The notes: a model not told the origin generated them from the letters alone. A stretch of 64,000 nt of DNA from DASWJZ01 sp963739005 (GCA_963739005.1 CAVTYQ010000005.1:1-64000); one strand, 5' to 3'. Shown: positions 1 through 9,797, counted from the stretch's first letter. Program-made: numbers and translations.

Positions 1-501
1 ACTGGCCCTATTTTTAACGAGCTCAATCGTGGTTTCACTGGCGCGTGGGAACTCGAATATGAGAACATCCGGGTGAACGCTCCGCTTTCTAATGGATCTG
101 CTTTGCTGCGGGGCTGTTTCCGGAGCGGGGCCAGCCGCGATGCGCTTTGCGGGGTAATTGACATCACGATGAATGCGAGCGGGACCGAGTTTGTCTTCTG
201 ACGAATCCACCAAGGTTTCCGGGCTAAGCTTACGGGCGCGTCCACAGCAGTCACCACTGAAACCAGCGCCGCGACGGTTACGTTCACCACCATCTTCCCG
301 CGGGCGTTCCCGCGCCCACCAAAGGTGAATTGCCAACCGATGAGGTATTCGGATGGCTCGAACCTTCTAATCGCCTATGCTGAAAGCGTGACGGTGTACG
401 GGTTCACGTTGTGTCTTGCTACGATCAGCGGGCGCGGCAAGTTCGCAGCCTCCAAGGAGCTTGGCGTGGCATGGCTTGCAACGCTCGAAGAATGGGGATG
501 A
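1..501 (+). pseudogene. phage-like H-type lectin domain protein, 3' part, in-frame stop
   Basis: Frame 1 is open from the window edge to TGA at 199-201, then continues open in the same frame to TGA at 499-501. The part after the first stop (AKLTGASTAVTTETSAATVT..., then FPRAFPRPPKV, YGFTLCLATISG and ending GVAWLATLEEWG) has the pattern of an H-type lectin domain as found at the C-termini of phage tail-associated proteins: an 'F...F..PP.V' strand, a 'GFTL.L' strand and a terminal 'V.WLA'. One nonsense codon (CGA to TGA is the simplest event) therefore seems to split a single gene whose 5' end lies outside the window. Readthrough or a sequencing error would also explain it. Family assignment is by motif only. 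Confidence 0.5.
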
Positions 502-890
502 AAAACGGCGAGATGGCATGAATTTGGAAGGCAGTGCTCTGAAAGAGGGCGGGTGACCTGTTATAGCCTGCAACTTTTCAGGGCAATAAAGACTTCGGGT
601 TCGGCGATCGCTACCTGCGCTGTGAACACTTTAAATGCGCGTGCAGCCGCCGCCACATATTCCTGCCTGCGCTGTTTACCGCATGGGCTTTTGAGCCGAC
701 GCAACCTCTCCGGGTTGAGATTGTGGTCGGGCGCTGCGGTGCTGGCATCAAGGGAGGAGACGTCAGACTTGTCCACGTTGAAATTCTGCCCCAAGTGGAC
801 GAGCACCTTACGCGGCGAATTATTTCTGGCGAAGGTCTGGTTGATCGAAGTAGACTGAATAAATCCGTTTTGGTTCCGACGACGTCATGA
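502..890. other. unresolved stretch, possibly more phage-derived coding sequence
   Basis: Two overlapping plus-strand frames are open here. One runs from ATG 553 to 858 (101 codons). The other runs from 567 to TGA 888-890 without an ATG and contains LFTAWAFEPTQPLRVEIVVG and VHVEILPQVDEHLTRRII, which reads more like a folded protein. Codon third positions do not separate them. Neither matches a family I recognise. Because the preceding gene is broken, this may be a decayed continuation of a phage remnant. Confidence 0.2.
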
Positions 891-2056
891 ATTCATTCTC
901 AGCCTATCTCTATTCGGTTCAATCGCCTGAGACTTAGCGCCACGTCCCGCCTCGGGCGCAAGCTTCTCATAGAAGCGGAGGAGCGACTGTTCCTCAATAC
1001 CCCAATTGTATCGTTCCTGAACTGCGCGACGCCCGTTCTCGCCCATCGCTTCGCCTCGCCAGGCTCGGCGAGAAGCCGGTCGATCGACCCGGCGATAGAC
1101 GCCGAATTGAGCGGATCGACGCAGATGCCGCATCCATTGCCGACCACAATCTCGCGCCAGAGGGGGAAGTCCGAGGCGATCACTGGCAGGCCAGCAGCCA
1201 TGTACTCAAACAGCTTAACTGGAAGCGCGTGTATATATGCCGGTGTTGGATGAAGTGTCACGACACCAGCCATGGACCGGTCCAACACCGCCCTGAGTTC
1301 TGGCCTTGAAAGAAACCCAAGCTCGTTGACCTTTGCCCATCCTGGCGTCTTCCGCACTTCGGACTTCAAGACGCCCTCCGGGAATTCTCCAGCAAGGTTT
1401 AAGCGTGCTCCGGATTTCGACCTCGCAATCGTTTCGACCATCTCCCTTAAGGCCCCGGGCCGCCGTGATGGTGCCGATATAGCAGACCTCTTTCTTCTTG
1501 CCCTCCCAGGCTGCATGCGACGCTAGCTCATTCGGCAACGGATAATTGTTCACATCCAGGCAGCGAATACCGAGCTGAAGGAACTTGTCGCGAATGAAGG
1601 GGGTCGCGGCGATCACACCATCGAGCCGGCTGCAGGCGTAGCGCTCGTAAACGGCGGCGGCACGGGATACTGCGGCGAGGGCCTGTTTCGGCAAGTAAGG
1701 TTTGGACAAAATCGCCGTCGGATAGTCCTCATGCGAATTGAAGATGACACACTTGCCCGCGCGCGTGAGCTTGAGCCCGATCGGCAGCAGTTCGGGATCG
1801 TGCAAATGGTAGATCTGGGCGTCCATCGTAAGTGCACGGCGGAGCGCGCGACCCGGTGCCGTCCCGCATGCGCTCCAGACGGCCAAACGAGGCGCCGGAA
1901 GTCCAAGATCTGGACGCCATCCATACGCTCATCACCCTCGCCGTCCGCGACGATCAGGGCAACATCGTGCCCATGCGCCGCGAGGCTGCGGCACATCTTC
2001 AGGAAGATGCGCGTGTCATAGCGTTGATGAACGGTGGTGATATGCACGACTTTCAC
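885..2056 (-). pseudogene. glycosyltransferase family 4-like (group 1), frameshifted
   Basis: The start at 2056 gives MKVVHITTVHQRYDTRIFLK and then ALAAHGHDV, the classic N-terminus of a GT-B fold glycosyltransferase. Homology then moves through other frames: IYHLHDPELLPIGLKL and NSHEDYPTAI (about 1890-1490), the donor-site half with LPVKLFEYMAAGLPVIASDF (about 1500-1080), and a tail with GRRAVQERYNWGIEE (to 885). At least three shifts are needed, near 1890, 1480 and 1070. The EYMA.G.P.I motif is the expected nucleotide-sugar-binding region. It is the last gene of the minus-strand exopolysaccharide series, 24 bases after the polymerase. Either a pseudogene or a victim of sequence errors. Confidence 0.75.
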
Positions 2057-2080
2057 GATTGGAGGATCCAGTCCGCCGGG

Positions 2081-3435
2081 TTAATTCAGCGAAAGGCTGG
2101 CGGGTATCGCCGCGCACCTGATGTCTGATTTTGCATGCCGCGCACTGAATCGCGCGCATCTTTTCGGCCTCGCTGTCGGCAGCTGCTTCTGCTTGTGGAC
2201 CAACGTGAGGATGACTAACGCCAGAAACAGCCCGTGGGTCAGAAACAGGGTCACAAAGTCCGTCGCGCTAATCATGGAAGCAAACTGTATCAGCATCGCC
2301 GCCGCTACCAGCGGCACACCTAGATATCGGCTGTAAGTCTGGAGGATCGAAACAATCAAGCCCGCACCGACGGCATAGGCAAAGACCCCCCACATACCGG
2401 CCTGGGCAAACCCGCTGCCGATGAAGCCGGTGTTTGCGTGTACGATCCTTCGAGCCAAAAAAAACACTGCCGACCAGATCGGCTGCATCGAGATCGTTGT
2501 AAGGGTTTGGGACTAACCCAAATGACAGCTTTGACGTGGCCCAGTAATACTTATGATTTTCTGAAAAGAATTCAATATAATCATAGTCAAGAAGCGGCGG
2601 AATCAGGAGCGCCCTGCGAATAAACAGCGATCCATACCAGCCCCACGAGGAGCCCCAAGTCGGAAATCGACGCGAAGTAGCCGTCAACCGATCCGATGAG
2701 AAGAGCTCCAATGAATATGCACAAAATGAACGAATAGCGCTTCTGCCATGAGAGAAGCAAAAAGATGCAGGTAAAAATTATTGGAGAAAACAAAACGAAT
2801 TTGTTGCCAGTAATTCCAAAAAGCAAAATTGAAGCGCCGATAAAAAAGCCCACAAATATATAGCGGCGGTAATAGAGAGCGACCGCCATTCCAAACGGGA
2901 TCACCACCTTTGCGAAAATGGGGGATAGATAGCTGAAAATTCCCGGCAACCCCTCGGCCGCCGCGCGCCTGAATTCGTAAACCCTGTTTAGGTTAAGGTT
3001 GAAGTATTCGTGCCCGCCGAGAAGGAACATTGCAGCTATTAGCCCGCCGCTCGACAGCGCAAGGCCCACCATAATTGTTTTCGAGCGGATCTTGAAAAAC
3101 ACAATCCGCTGCAAGGACACGGCGCTGATCGCATAAACGATAACGAGCGCCGACCAAATGATTAATGCCGACGGAATGGGCTTATCGGCGCAGCTGAAGA
3201 TTACCAGGGACGGCAGCAGATAGGCGGTCAAAGAAACGTTCAGAAAAAACGTTCTTGCATCCTTGCCTGTCGGAGTCATCAGCACAAAGGCGACAATTAC
3301 ACCCAGGGCAATGGCGATCTTTGCTGGGTTGACCGACGTGATCAGTCCCATATAGCTCCACAGCGGCGACGTGAAGTGGACGTATATCAGCGCCAAAATG
3401 CCATATGCTGCAAGATATAGACAAACCAGCTGCAA
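2081..3435 (-). pseudogene. O-antigen/exopolysaccharide polymerase Wzy-like, two frameshifts
   Basis: A very hydrophobic protein with about ten predicted membrane segments, reading from a possible TTG start at 3435 (no ATG follows the upstream in-frame stop). The first frame runs to about 2640; homology resumes in a second frame (YGSLFIRRALLIPPLLDYDY...PNPYNDLD) and in a third one after about 2460 (FLARRIVHANTGFIGSG...), ending at 2081. The second shift lies at a run of eight A. The periplasmic loop with NLNRVYEFR and the overall topology fit oligosaccharide repeat-unit polymerases, which link repeat units on the periplasmic face of the inner membrane. Family assignment is from topology and context (next to Wzx), since polymerases share little sequence. 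Confidence 0.65.
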
Positions 3436-3483
3436 TTTTTGATCTGTGGAATGCCACTCCTGCCACTAATTGGCGTCCGGGCT

Positions 3484-4726
3484 TCATCCTTTTTCTTGTC
3501 CGATCCGGTTGTTGATCTTCGCCATGAGTATCAAATAGGTGCCGTAGAAGACGGCGCCTGAAATAGCATAAGCCTCCACCATGAATGTCTTCGGTGTACG
3601 CGGCAGCCCAGATAACCGCTCCAAGGCGAATTATGAACCCGAAGAGTTGCAAGACGAAAGCAGTTAACTGCCGGCCGAGGACGTGCAACACCATTGAAAT
3701 CGGGGAGGAGATGAACTGAAGCAAAACACATGGCGTCATCCAGGCCACGATAGTGCCAGCTCGAATCCATTTGGTGCCGAACAATAGCGGAAACAGGAAA
3801 GGCGCAAGCAGTCCCATCGTCACCAGGACCGGGGCGCCCACCTTGAGGAGCGAAAGCATCATTTGTCGGGTGAACGGCCCCAAATTGCCATCCCGCAGTT
3901 CTTGAGGTGCTTCCGAAAGGTAGACCTGGGCAACAGAGCTGCCGATCAGTCCCATGGGGAGCCCCATGACGCGCATCGCTAGCATCAGAAAACCAGCCTC
4001 CGGACCGGCCGCGAGCGCAGCAATGATAAGTATGGGCAATTGAGTGTTGCCCACATTCAAGAGCGCCTCGGGAACCGAATACAGTGGAAAGCGCCGGTAG
4101 GTGGTCAGATTCCGCAGCATGACTGTCGGGCTGCACCGAGCCGAGCAAGGCTCGATCTTGCCGCCAAAGGCTCCGCGACTAGGCCGACTACCCCCATGCC
4201 GTTGTAGAGTACATGGCCGAGGATTAGCCCGAACGGTGTGGGGTGCACGACCCCAAAGCCCATCTGCACGCTTGCGCCGCCGAGAGCCTGGGTCATTCGC
4301 GTCCGGGCAACAATCCCGAACCGCTTGCCGCGGGAGGCCCAGTACTGGAGCTCGCTGTAGGAGGTGGCGATTCCCACTCCCACGGGAAGCATCCATAGAT
4401 ATGGCCGAATGCCTGGCTGGCGCAACATAGACACCGCTGCGTCCGGCGCAAATATCACTAGGGCTGCCAGCGGCTGCGCTCGTGATCAGTCCCGCAACGA
4501 GCGAAAGCGCCAAGAGATTCATGGCATCCTCGTCACGTGCGGGTATCGGAATAGCGATGTTGAGTCGTAACCCGGATGCGACTGAGACCAATGCCAAGGC
4601 CGCCGTGTAGACCGCTAGTAGGTTAAACGCATCCGGGTTGTAGAGCCTCGTCAGAACTGGCAAAGTCAGCACAATCAACCCTTGGGCGAACACGGCACTG
4701 CCCGTTAGGACCCCGATGCTTCGCAA
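3484..4726 (-). pseudogene. Wzx-type polysaccharide flippase, frameshifted
   Basis: The start at 4726 reads MRSIGVLTGSAVFAQGLIVL, then PVLTRLYNPDAFNLLAVY, the typical first helices of the Wzx/MATE-like lipid-linked oligosaccharide flippase family. Homology changes frame near 4460 (MIFAPDAAVSMLRQPGI..., AVGIATSYSELQYW-type segment to about 4160), returns to the first frame (LLNVGNTQLPILIIAAL..., GPFTRQMMLSLLKVGAP...) and shifts once more near 3577 to end MVEAYAISGAVFYGTYLIL...EKG at 3484. About 12 to 14 membrane segments can be counted across the frames, normal for a flippase of about 410 residues. It lies between the GT2 gene (upstream) and the polymerase (downstream). Confidence 0.75.
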
Positions 4727-4792
4727 AATAGGACTTTGAATGGGGCGCCTCTAGTTGACAGTGGCGGCTGGCGTTCAAACTACATGCAATCC

Positions 4793-5944
4793 TTAGAGGT
4801 CGCGCGCCTTCTTCGTCTGGCCGTGCCGATACCGTCGCGACAACGCCGGGACATGAGTTGACAACCTACTCGGGCTCTTAGTCCAGACGGACGCCTCGAC
4901 ATAACGAAATTTGATCGCGCGAACACTGACCGACGAAATGCTGAACCGGCCTATAGTTGAGCGGCGGACCGGCCGCCTCGATGTAGAAATTGGGTTATGC
5001 GACGATAACCTGCGAAAGCTGAACTGCCCCACCACCTGCGATACATGATCGGCCGTCAATGATTCCCGCAGCGCAATTGCCGGACAGCTTTCATGGCGCT
5101 CTAAAGTATGTTGTTCGACTGCCGCAATGCTCCGCAACAAGCCGAAACCGCCCATCGCTGTCGGTGTGCAAACAATTACGGTCGCGACAGGATACGATCG
5201 CGGACGCCGTGAGATGAGATAGGCGACCATCGCTCGTAGACTTTCCAAGGCCGAAAGGTGCTCAATTTCTCGGTAAACCCGCCATTGAAACTGTGCCGCG
5301 CGCGCTTTTGAGCGCGTCATGTTGCCAGCGTGAACCCGGTAGTGCGCGAGCGGTTCCGCACATCCCTGCGCACAGAGAGAGCGCTCCGCGCAAATGCGCA
5401 GCAACCTCAGAAAGAGTGCGTAGTCTTGCCGCATTCCGATCGGTGGCATCTCTTGTTTCCCAAGCAGGTGGCAGTTGTAGGAGGCCGTTAGGCAGCCGAT
5501 TACCGCGCGCTTGTGCAGGAGCTCTTTGTAGCTGATACGTTCTGGCGCCTTCTGGACTTGGGTCACTTTCCCGTTGGCCCCAACAACGTTATATGCGCTC
5601 CACGTGAAGGCTACACCGGCGGCGAAGAGTTCCGCTTGGCGCGCAAGTTTGGCGGGGGCCCACCTATCGTCGCAGTCCAGAAATGCGATGTACTTCCCGG
5701 TCGCCGCGGCCAACGCGACGTTGCGCGCTGCCGCTGCACCCAACCGCCTAGTCTGGAATGATCGGATTCTAGCGTCACGATCAATGGAATCCCTTATGAT
5801 TGCTTGAGAGTCGTCTGTCGATCCGTCGTCGACGATTAACAGCTCCCAGTCTGAGTAGCTCTGACTCTCGACAGATTCGATTGCGCTTCTTAGGAAGCAG
5901 TCACCGTTTCGGCACGGCATGATAATGGAGAACCTACCTGACAT
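4793..5944 (-). CDS. glycosyltransferase family 2
   Basis: Intact 383-codon gene. Residues 1-110 form a GT-A donor-binding domain: FSIIMPCRNGDCFLRSAIESV, the LLIVDDGSTDDS motif (residues about 36-46) and AFLDCDDRW, the DxD-type metal and nucleotide-sugar site. A later DYALFLRLL corresponds to the ED-Y/WL acceptor motif of GT2 enzymes. The final ~110 residues are Arg/Ser-rich with no recognisable fold and may be a run-on after a lost stop, since family members of this type are usually near 300 residues. It should add one sugar to the lipid-linked repeat unit at the cytoplasmic face of the inner membrane. The IS3 element sits 77 bases upstream of its start. Confidence 0.8.
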   Translation of the reverse strand: MSGRFSIIMPCRNGDCFLRSAIESVESQSYSDWELLIVDDGSTDDSQAIIRDSIDRDARIRSFQTRRLGAAAARNVALAAATGKYIAFLDCDDRWAPAKLARQAELFAAGVAFTWSAYNVVGANGKVTQVQKAPERISYKELLHKRAVIGCLTASYNCHLLGKQEMPPIGMRQDYALFLRLLRICAERSLCAQGCAEPLAHYRVHAGNMTRSKARAAQFQWRVYREIEHLSALESLRAMVAYLISRRPRSYPVATVIVCTPTAMGGFGLLRSIAAVEQHTLERHESCPAIALRESLTADHVSQVVGQFSFRRLSSHNPISTSRRPVRRSTIGRFSISSVSVRAIKFRYVEASVWTKSPSRLSTHVPALSRRYRHGQTKKARDL

Positions 5945-6078
5945 TGATTGGTTCGTTCAGGCTGCATATCGAAAATGCGCGTCCTGCAGGCCCGGTCGCC
6001 CTTTTAAGAACGCCTGCGGTGTGACGTGAGCCCCGAGACTTCGGCCAAGAATGGGTAGAGTCCATCACCTCTGAGGGG

Positions 6079-6351
6079 ATGGACATGAAGCCAAGTCGTT
6101 TCACGGAAGAACAGATCATCGGGATCCTGCGGGAGCAGGAGGCGGGTGCAAAGACGGCGGATGTTTGCCGCAAGCACGGGATCAGCGGCGCCACTTTCTA
6201 CAAATGGAAGGCCAGATACGGTGGCCTCGACGTGTCGGATGCCCGGCGGCTGAAGGCGCTGGAGGACGAGAACGCCAAGCTGAAGAAGCTGCTGGCCGAG
6301 GCGATGCTCGACAACGCCATGTTGAAGGACATCAATTCAAAAAAATGGTGA
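6079..6351 (+). CDS. IS3-family transposase OrfA
   Basis: A 90-residue protein of the transposase-8 (HTH_Tnp_1) family. MKPSRFTEEQIIGILREQE and VCRKHGISGATFYKWKA form the helix-turn-helix that binds the element ends, followed by a leucine-zipper-like segment rich in Leu/Glu/Lys (LKALEDENAKLKKLLAEAML) for dimerisation. Translation starts at ATG 6079 or 6085 after a GAGGGG. The gene ends in an A7 run (6339-6345) followed by TGGTGA, which is a good -1 slippage site to produce the OrfAB fusion transposase in IS3 elements. Confidence 0.92.
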   Translation: MDMKPSRFTEEQIIGILREQEAGAKTADVCRKHGISGATFYKWKARYGGLDVSDARRLKALEDENAKLKKLLAEAMLDNAMLKDINSKKW

Positions 6352-7220
6352 CGCCCGTCGCAAGGCGCGAGGCCGTCGCGCATCTCAAGGTGACGTTCGA
6401 GGTGAGCGAACGGCGGGCGTGTTGTGTGCTCGGCGCAGACCGAACCTCGGTTCGCTATCGGAGCACCAGACCTGATGATGCCGCCGTGCGTGCCCGGTTG
6501 CGCGAGCTGGCGGCAGTGCGCCGGCGCTTCGGCTATCGGCGCCTGCACATCCTGCTCGCCCGAGAGGGGATCACCATGAACCACAAGAAGCTCCGCCGGC
6601 TCTATCGTGAAGAGCGGCTTCAGGTCCGCCGCCGAGGCGGCCGCAAGCGGGCACTCGGAACCAGGGCGCCGATGGCAATCCCGCAGGGCGCCAATCAGCG
6701 ATGGAGCCTGGACTTCCTGTCGGACGCACTCGCCGACAGCCGTCGCTTCCGCATCCTCGCGATCGTCGACGACTTCACCCGCGAGTGCCTGGCGCTGGTC
6801 GCCGACACCTCGCTGTCTGGCCTTCGGGTCGCTCGTGAGCTCGATGCCCTCATCGCTGTGCGCGGCAAGCCTGCCATGGTGGTCAGCGACAACGGGACCG
6901 AACTGACCAGCATGGCGATCCTGAGATGGTCACAGGAGACCCGGATCGATTGGCACTACATCGCGCCGGGCAAGCCGCAGCAAAATGCCTTCGTGGAGAG
7001 CTTCAACGGCCGTCTGCGTGACGAGCTCCTGAACGAGACATTGTTCATCTCGCTCGGCCATGTCCGAGAGGCTCTGGCCATCTGGCGGCTCGACTACAAC
7101 ACGGTGCGACCACACAGCCGCCTCGGCAACCTGCCGCCCGGCGAATACGCCAGGCTCTGCGTTGCACCACCGAGCCATACCGGCTCAAATGAAGCCCGGA
7201 TTCTATCCATCGCTGGATGA
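6345..7220 (+). CDS. IS3-family transposase OrfB (rve integrase core)
   Basis: The frame is open from 6165 and has an ATG at 6345 overlapping the stop of orfA, so it can be made alone or as a frameshifted fusion. The DDE catalytic triad is visible: WSLDFLSD, VVSDNGTEL and FVESFNGRLRDE, with the usual 35-residue spacing between the second D and E. HTH_21-type segment RRFGYRRLHILLAREG precedes the integrase core, and YNTVRPHSRLGNLPPGEYA is the typical C-terminal signature. Nothing essential is missing, so the element may be active. Confidence 0.93.
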   Translation: MVTPVARREAVAHLKVTFEVSERRACCVLGADRTSVRYRSTRPDDAAVRARLRELAAVRRRFGYRRLHILLAREGITMNHKKLRRLYREERLQVRRRGGRKRALGTRAPMAIPQGANQRWSLDFLSDALADSRRFRILAIVDDFTRECLALVADTSLSGLRVARELDALIAVRGKPAMVVSDNGTELTSMAILRWSQETRIDWHYIAPGKPQQNAFVESFNGRLRDELLNETLFISLGHVREALAIWRLDYNTVRPHSRLGNLPPGEYARLCVAPPSHTGSNEARILSIAG

Positions 7221-7365
7221 GGCTCGGGGCTCACGTCAGTGCTACGAGAAATTAGCTCGCGCTCCCAATTGCGGGTCACATCGTCTGACTGTTGTACCAG
7301 CCATCGGCTTGGTGTAAGTCAGGACAATCCGGCAAAACTACACATTGTCGAGTTCCGCAGCAGGG

Positions 7366-8085
7366 TTAGTGACGCGCCGTGGCGCCGAGGTGATACTCCT
7401 CGTTGCCGACCAGGAAGAAGCGCGTGGTGCCGGATGTCCAGCCGCGGACCGAGACCCCCGCGCGCGTCAACTCGTCCTCGACATCCCTATGGTCGAAGCC
7501 GTAATGCGTTCCGAAGCCGACAAGGCCTTTCGGGCGATGGATGGATATTCGCTCACCCGTGACAAGACTGGCGATATATCGCGGGTAGGAAACGCCGAGC
7601 TCCTGTATTGAATATCCGAGCAAAGATTTTGCAAGAAACTTGCCGAGCCCAACAACGCCGATTTCGACCGGAACGCTTATGAAAGCGACGCCGCCGGGCG
7701 CAATGAGGCCTAGAACGTTTTGGATCGCAACCTGAATATTGCCGACGTGCTCCAGCGTTTCAAAGCATGTGACAAAGTCATAGCGCTCTTCGACATTGAG
7801 CGCGTGGTTCAGATCCAGTTCTCGAAAAGCATAGGACGGATACTGCGCCTGGGCTCTCTGTAGGTGATCACGAAGGTGGTCGTAACCGATGACGGTTTCG
7901 GCTCCGATGGTCTTCGCGACCCGAGCGGTCACAAAGCCGTTCGAACACCCAACATCTGCGTAGGCGGCGCCGACCGGCAGGCTTAGTCGGGAGACGGCAG
8001 AAATAATCTCCCGCAACCGCCTGCGATGCCCCCAATTCTTGAGCTTTCCGTCAGTGTAGGTCGTGGAATGATCGAAGGCCGCCAT
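7366..8085 (-). CDS. class I SAM-dependent methyltransferase
   Basis: Intact 239-residue protein. Motif I is ADVGCSNGFVTARVA (residues about 43-57), the glycine-rich S-adenosylmethionine loop; TVIGYD is the acidic end of strand 2; FVTCFETLEHVGN is the post-IV motif typical of the Methyltransf_11/23 families; LIAPGGVAFISVP follows. The middle C-terminal part (GYSIQELGVSYPRYI) is likely acceptor-specific. Its position between the sugar transferase and the GT2 gene suggests methylation of a sugar or lipid-linked intermediate in exopolysaccharide assembly; the substrate cannot be read from the sequence. Confidence 0.8.
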   Translation of the reverse strand: MAAFDHSTTYTDGKLKNWGHRRRLREIISAVSRLSLPVGAAYADVGCSNGFVTARVAKTIGAETVIGYDHLRDHLQRAQAQYPSYAFRELDLNHALNVEERYDFVTCFETLEHVGNIQVAIQNVLGLIAPGGVAFISVPVEIGVVGLGKFLAKSLLGYSIQELGVSYPRYIASLVTGERISIHRPKGLVGFGTHYGFDHRDVEDELTRAGVSVRGWTSGTTRFFLVGNEEYHLGATARH

Positions 8086-8160
8086 CCGCGTCTTACTCAG
8101 GCTCGACCAGTGCTACCAGCGTCCGACTCGGTCACTGCGGGGCCGTCATGGCCGGAAGGT

Positions 8161-8590
8161 CTATCTCCGGCTCTCGTCCCGGAAGTGTTCTGCCCCGAAA
8201 CCGCTGAGGATCATTCGGATGGCCTCGCCGTGATAAGCAGATCGAGCCACGGCGAGAAGTGCTTGATGTAGAAGAAATCGTAATGGAGCTTACCACACTC
8301 CCACCGCGTGGCCTTGCTGGACCTGAGCCCAGCCGCTGATGCCGGGGCGCACGATGTGCCGATAGCTGTAGAAAGGGATCGCCTGCTCATAGGATTCAGC
8401 CAGTGGCACTGACTCCGGCCGCGGGCCAATCCAGCTCATTTCTCCCTTCAAGATATTCCAGGCCTGCGGCAGCTCATCGATGCGATAGCGCCGCAGGAAC
8501 TTTCCGATCCGCGTGACGCGCGGGTCGTCACCGTCGGTAAAATGATTTCTCGTGCGGATGTCGAAGGGCGTCTGCGGCGCGTAAGCGGTA
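8161..8590 (-). pseudogene. truncated tandem copy of the polyprenyl-phosphate sugar transferase
   Basis: This stretch repeats, with about 10-20% base differences, the 3' part of the neighbouring full gene (8598-9797). Across frames it reads TPFDIRTRNHFTDGDDPRVT, then the RYRIDELPQAWNILKGEMSW and GPRPES motifs, then HIVRPGISGWAQVQQG, a premature TAA, FFYIKHFSPWLDLLITAR, and a shifted end IRMILSGFGAEHFRDESRR at 8161. The N-terminal membrane part is absent and at least two indels are present. The copy directly abuts the end of the full gene, so it is a partial tandem duplication, or two related genes merged by recombination. Confidence 0.85.
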
Positions 8591-8597
8591 ATAAGTG

Positions 8598-9797
8598 TTA
8601 TCGCGCACCAAAGCCGGTGAGCACCGTCCGAATGGTGCGGGCGGTGATCAAAAGGTCCAGCCAGGGCGAGAAGTGTTTGATGTAGAAGAAATTGTATTGG
8701 AGCTTTATGGTCACGGCTTGAACCTCAGCCGCATAGCCTTGCTGGACCTGTGCCCAGCCGCTGATGCCGGGGCGCACGATGTGCCGATAGCTGTAGAACG
8801 GAATTGCTTGCTCGTATGATTGAGCCAGCGGCAGCGACTCGGGTCGCGGGCCAATCCAGCTCATTTCCCCTTTCAAAATATTCCAAGCCTGCGGCAGCTC
8901 ATCGATGCGATAGCGACGCAGGAATTTGCCGATCCGGGTGACGCGAGGGTCGTCGCCGTCAGTAAAATGGCTCCCATTCGAAGCGTCGACACGCATGGTG
9001 CGCAGCTTGAAGATCGTGAACTCTTCGCCCCCCAATCCCACCCGCTTCTGCGTGAAAAGGATCGGGCCGCCATCCTCGCGTTTGATCAGAAAGGCTGCAA
9101 TGGCGACGATCGGCAACAGGATCGGCAGCAACAGCAGCACGCCAAGCGCATCAATCACGCGTTTGAATTTGAGATAGACGGAGGAGGGCAGGAGGGATCC
9201 GAGACTGTTCTCCGAGAGATGCTCGATCTCGACGCGGCCGGTCAGCGATTCCGCCACATGCTTGGTGTGATAGACCGGGAGACCCTTCAGCGCTGAGACC
9301 GCCAAGAGCCTTTCCCAGGCCGGTCCGAGATCGGCTCTGAGGTCGGCAACAATCCCGCTGACACCCTTCGGAATTTGTTGGCTGTCTTGCAGCACTAACC
9401 AATCGCTTTCGGTCAGCCGTGTCAGTGACTCGAAGTTTCCAACCGGAAGAACGGCGAGGACGGGACGTTTGAAGCGCCGCTCAACAGCCGTGACAAACCA
9501 GAACCACGGAACAGCCACCAAGAAGCTGACGATCAGTTGGAAGCGGGAGTAATCGACCCGGAGCAGTAGCAGAGCGATCGCGACACCGGCGTATATGGCC
9601 GTGAAGGTTGGAAGCAAGAACTCGGTCGCCTGAACACCCGGGAAGGGCATCATCTTCCGGACGGCGTAGGTGCCGACGCAGATGGCGATCGCCGTCGCCA
9701 AAACGGAATTCTGAAGGCTCCCGAGCTTAGGGAGAAGATGGAATTGGCTTCGGAGAAGCGCAGGGAGGACCACCGCGAAGATCAGTCCGCCGAGCAA
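8598..9797 (-). CDS. polyprenyl-phosphate sugar-1-phosphate transferase (EPS initiating enzyme)
   Basis: The C-terminal half is a complete bacterial sugar transferase domain (PF02397): FKRVIDALGVLLLLPILLPI membrane helix, GPILFTQKRVG, FTIFKLRTM, TRIGKFLRRYRIDELPQ.WN, WIGPRPES and PGISGWAQV. Three further membrane segments lie in the N-terminal half, as in WbaP/PssA-type enzymes that load the first sugar phosphate on undecaprenyl phosphate. The open frame begins at a TTG (9797), but the frame upstream still reads basic, protein-like sequence (RRGWLRPLSRIRF). An ATG at 9909 with GGAAG before it gives MNFALPNMLRAAGRGSLSSY in another frame, so the true start is probably 9909 with a frameshift near 9840. 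Confidence 0.85.
   Translation of the reverse strand: MLGGLIFAVVLPALLRSQFHLLPKLGSLQNSVLATAIAICVGTYAVRKMMPFPGVQATEFLLPTFTAIYAGVAIALLLLRVDYSRFQLIVSFLVAVPWFWFVTAVERRFKRPVLAVLPVGNFESLTRLTESDWLVLQDSQQIPKGVSGIVADLRADLGPAWERLLAVSALKGLPVYHTKHVAESLTGRVEIEHLSENSLGSLLPSSVYLKFKRVIDALGVLLLLPILLPIVAIAAFLIKREDGGPILFTQKRVGLGGEEFTIFKLRTMRVDASNGSHFTDGDDPRVTRIGKFLRRYRIDELPQAWNILKGEMSWIGPRPESLPLAQSYEQAIPFYSYRHIVRPGISGWAQVQQGYAAEVQAVTIKLQYNFFYIKHFSPWLDLLITARTIRTVLTGFGAR

Larger units (their letters stand above)
6022..7238 (+). mobile_element. IS3-family insertion sequence (IS407/IS51-like), complete
   Basis: The ends are perfect 16-bp inverted repeats, TGACGTGAGCCCCGAG at 6022-6037 and its complement at 7223-7238. 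The bases GTG flank both sides (6019-6021 and 7239-7241), the 3-bp target duplication expected for IS3 elements. Inside are overlapping orfA and orfB. The element is 1217 bp, within the normal size of the family. Perfect repeats, a clean target duplication and two intact reading frames point to a recent insertion. It lies in opposite orientation to the exopolysaccharide genes, between the methyltransferase and the GT2 gene. Confidence 0.95.
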
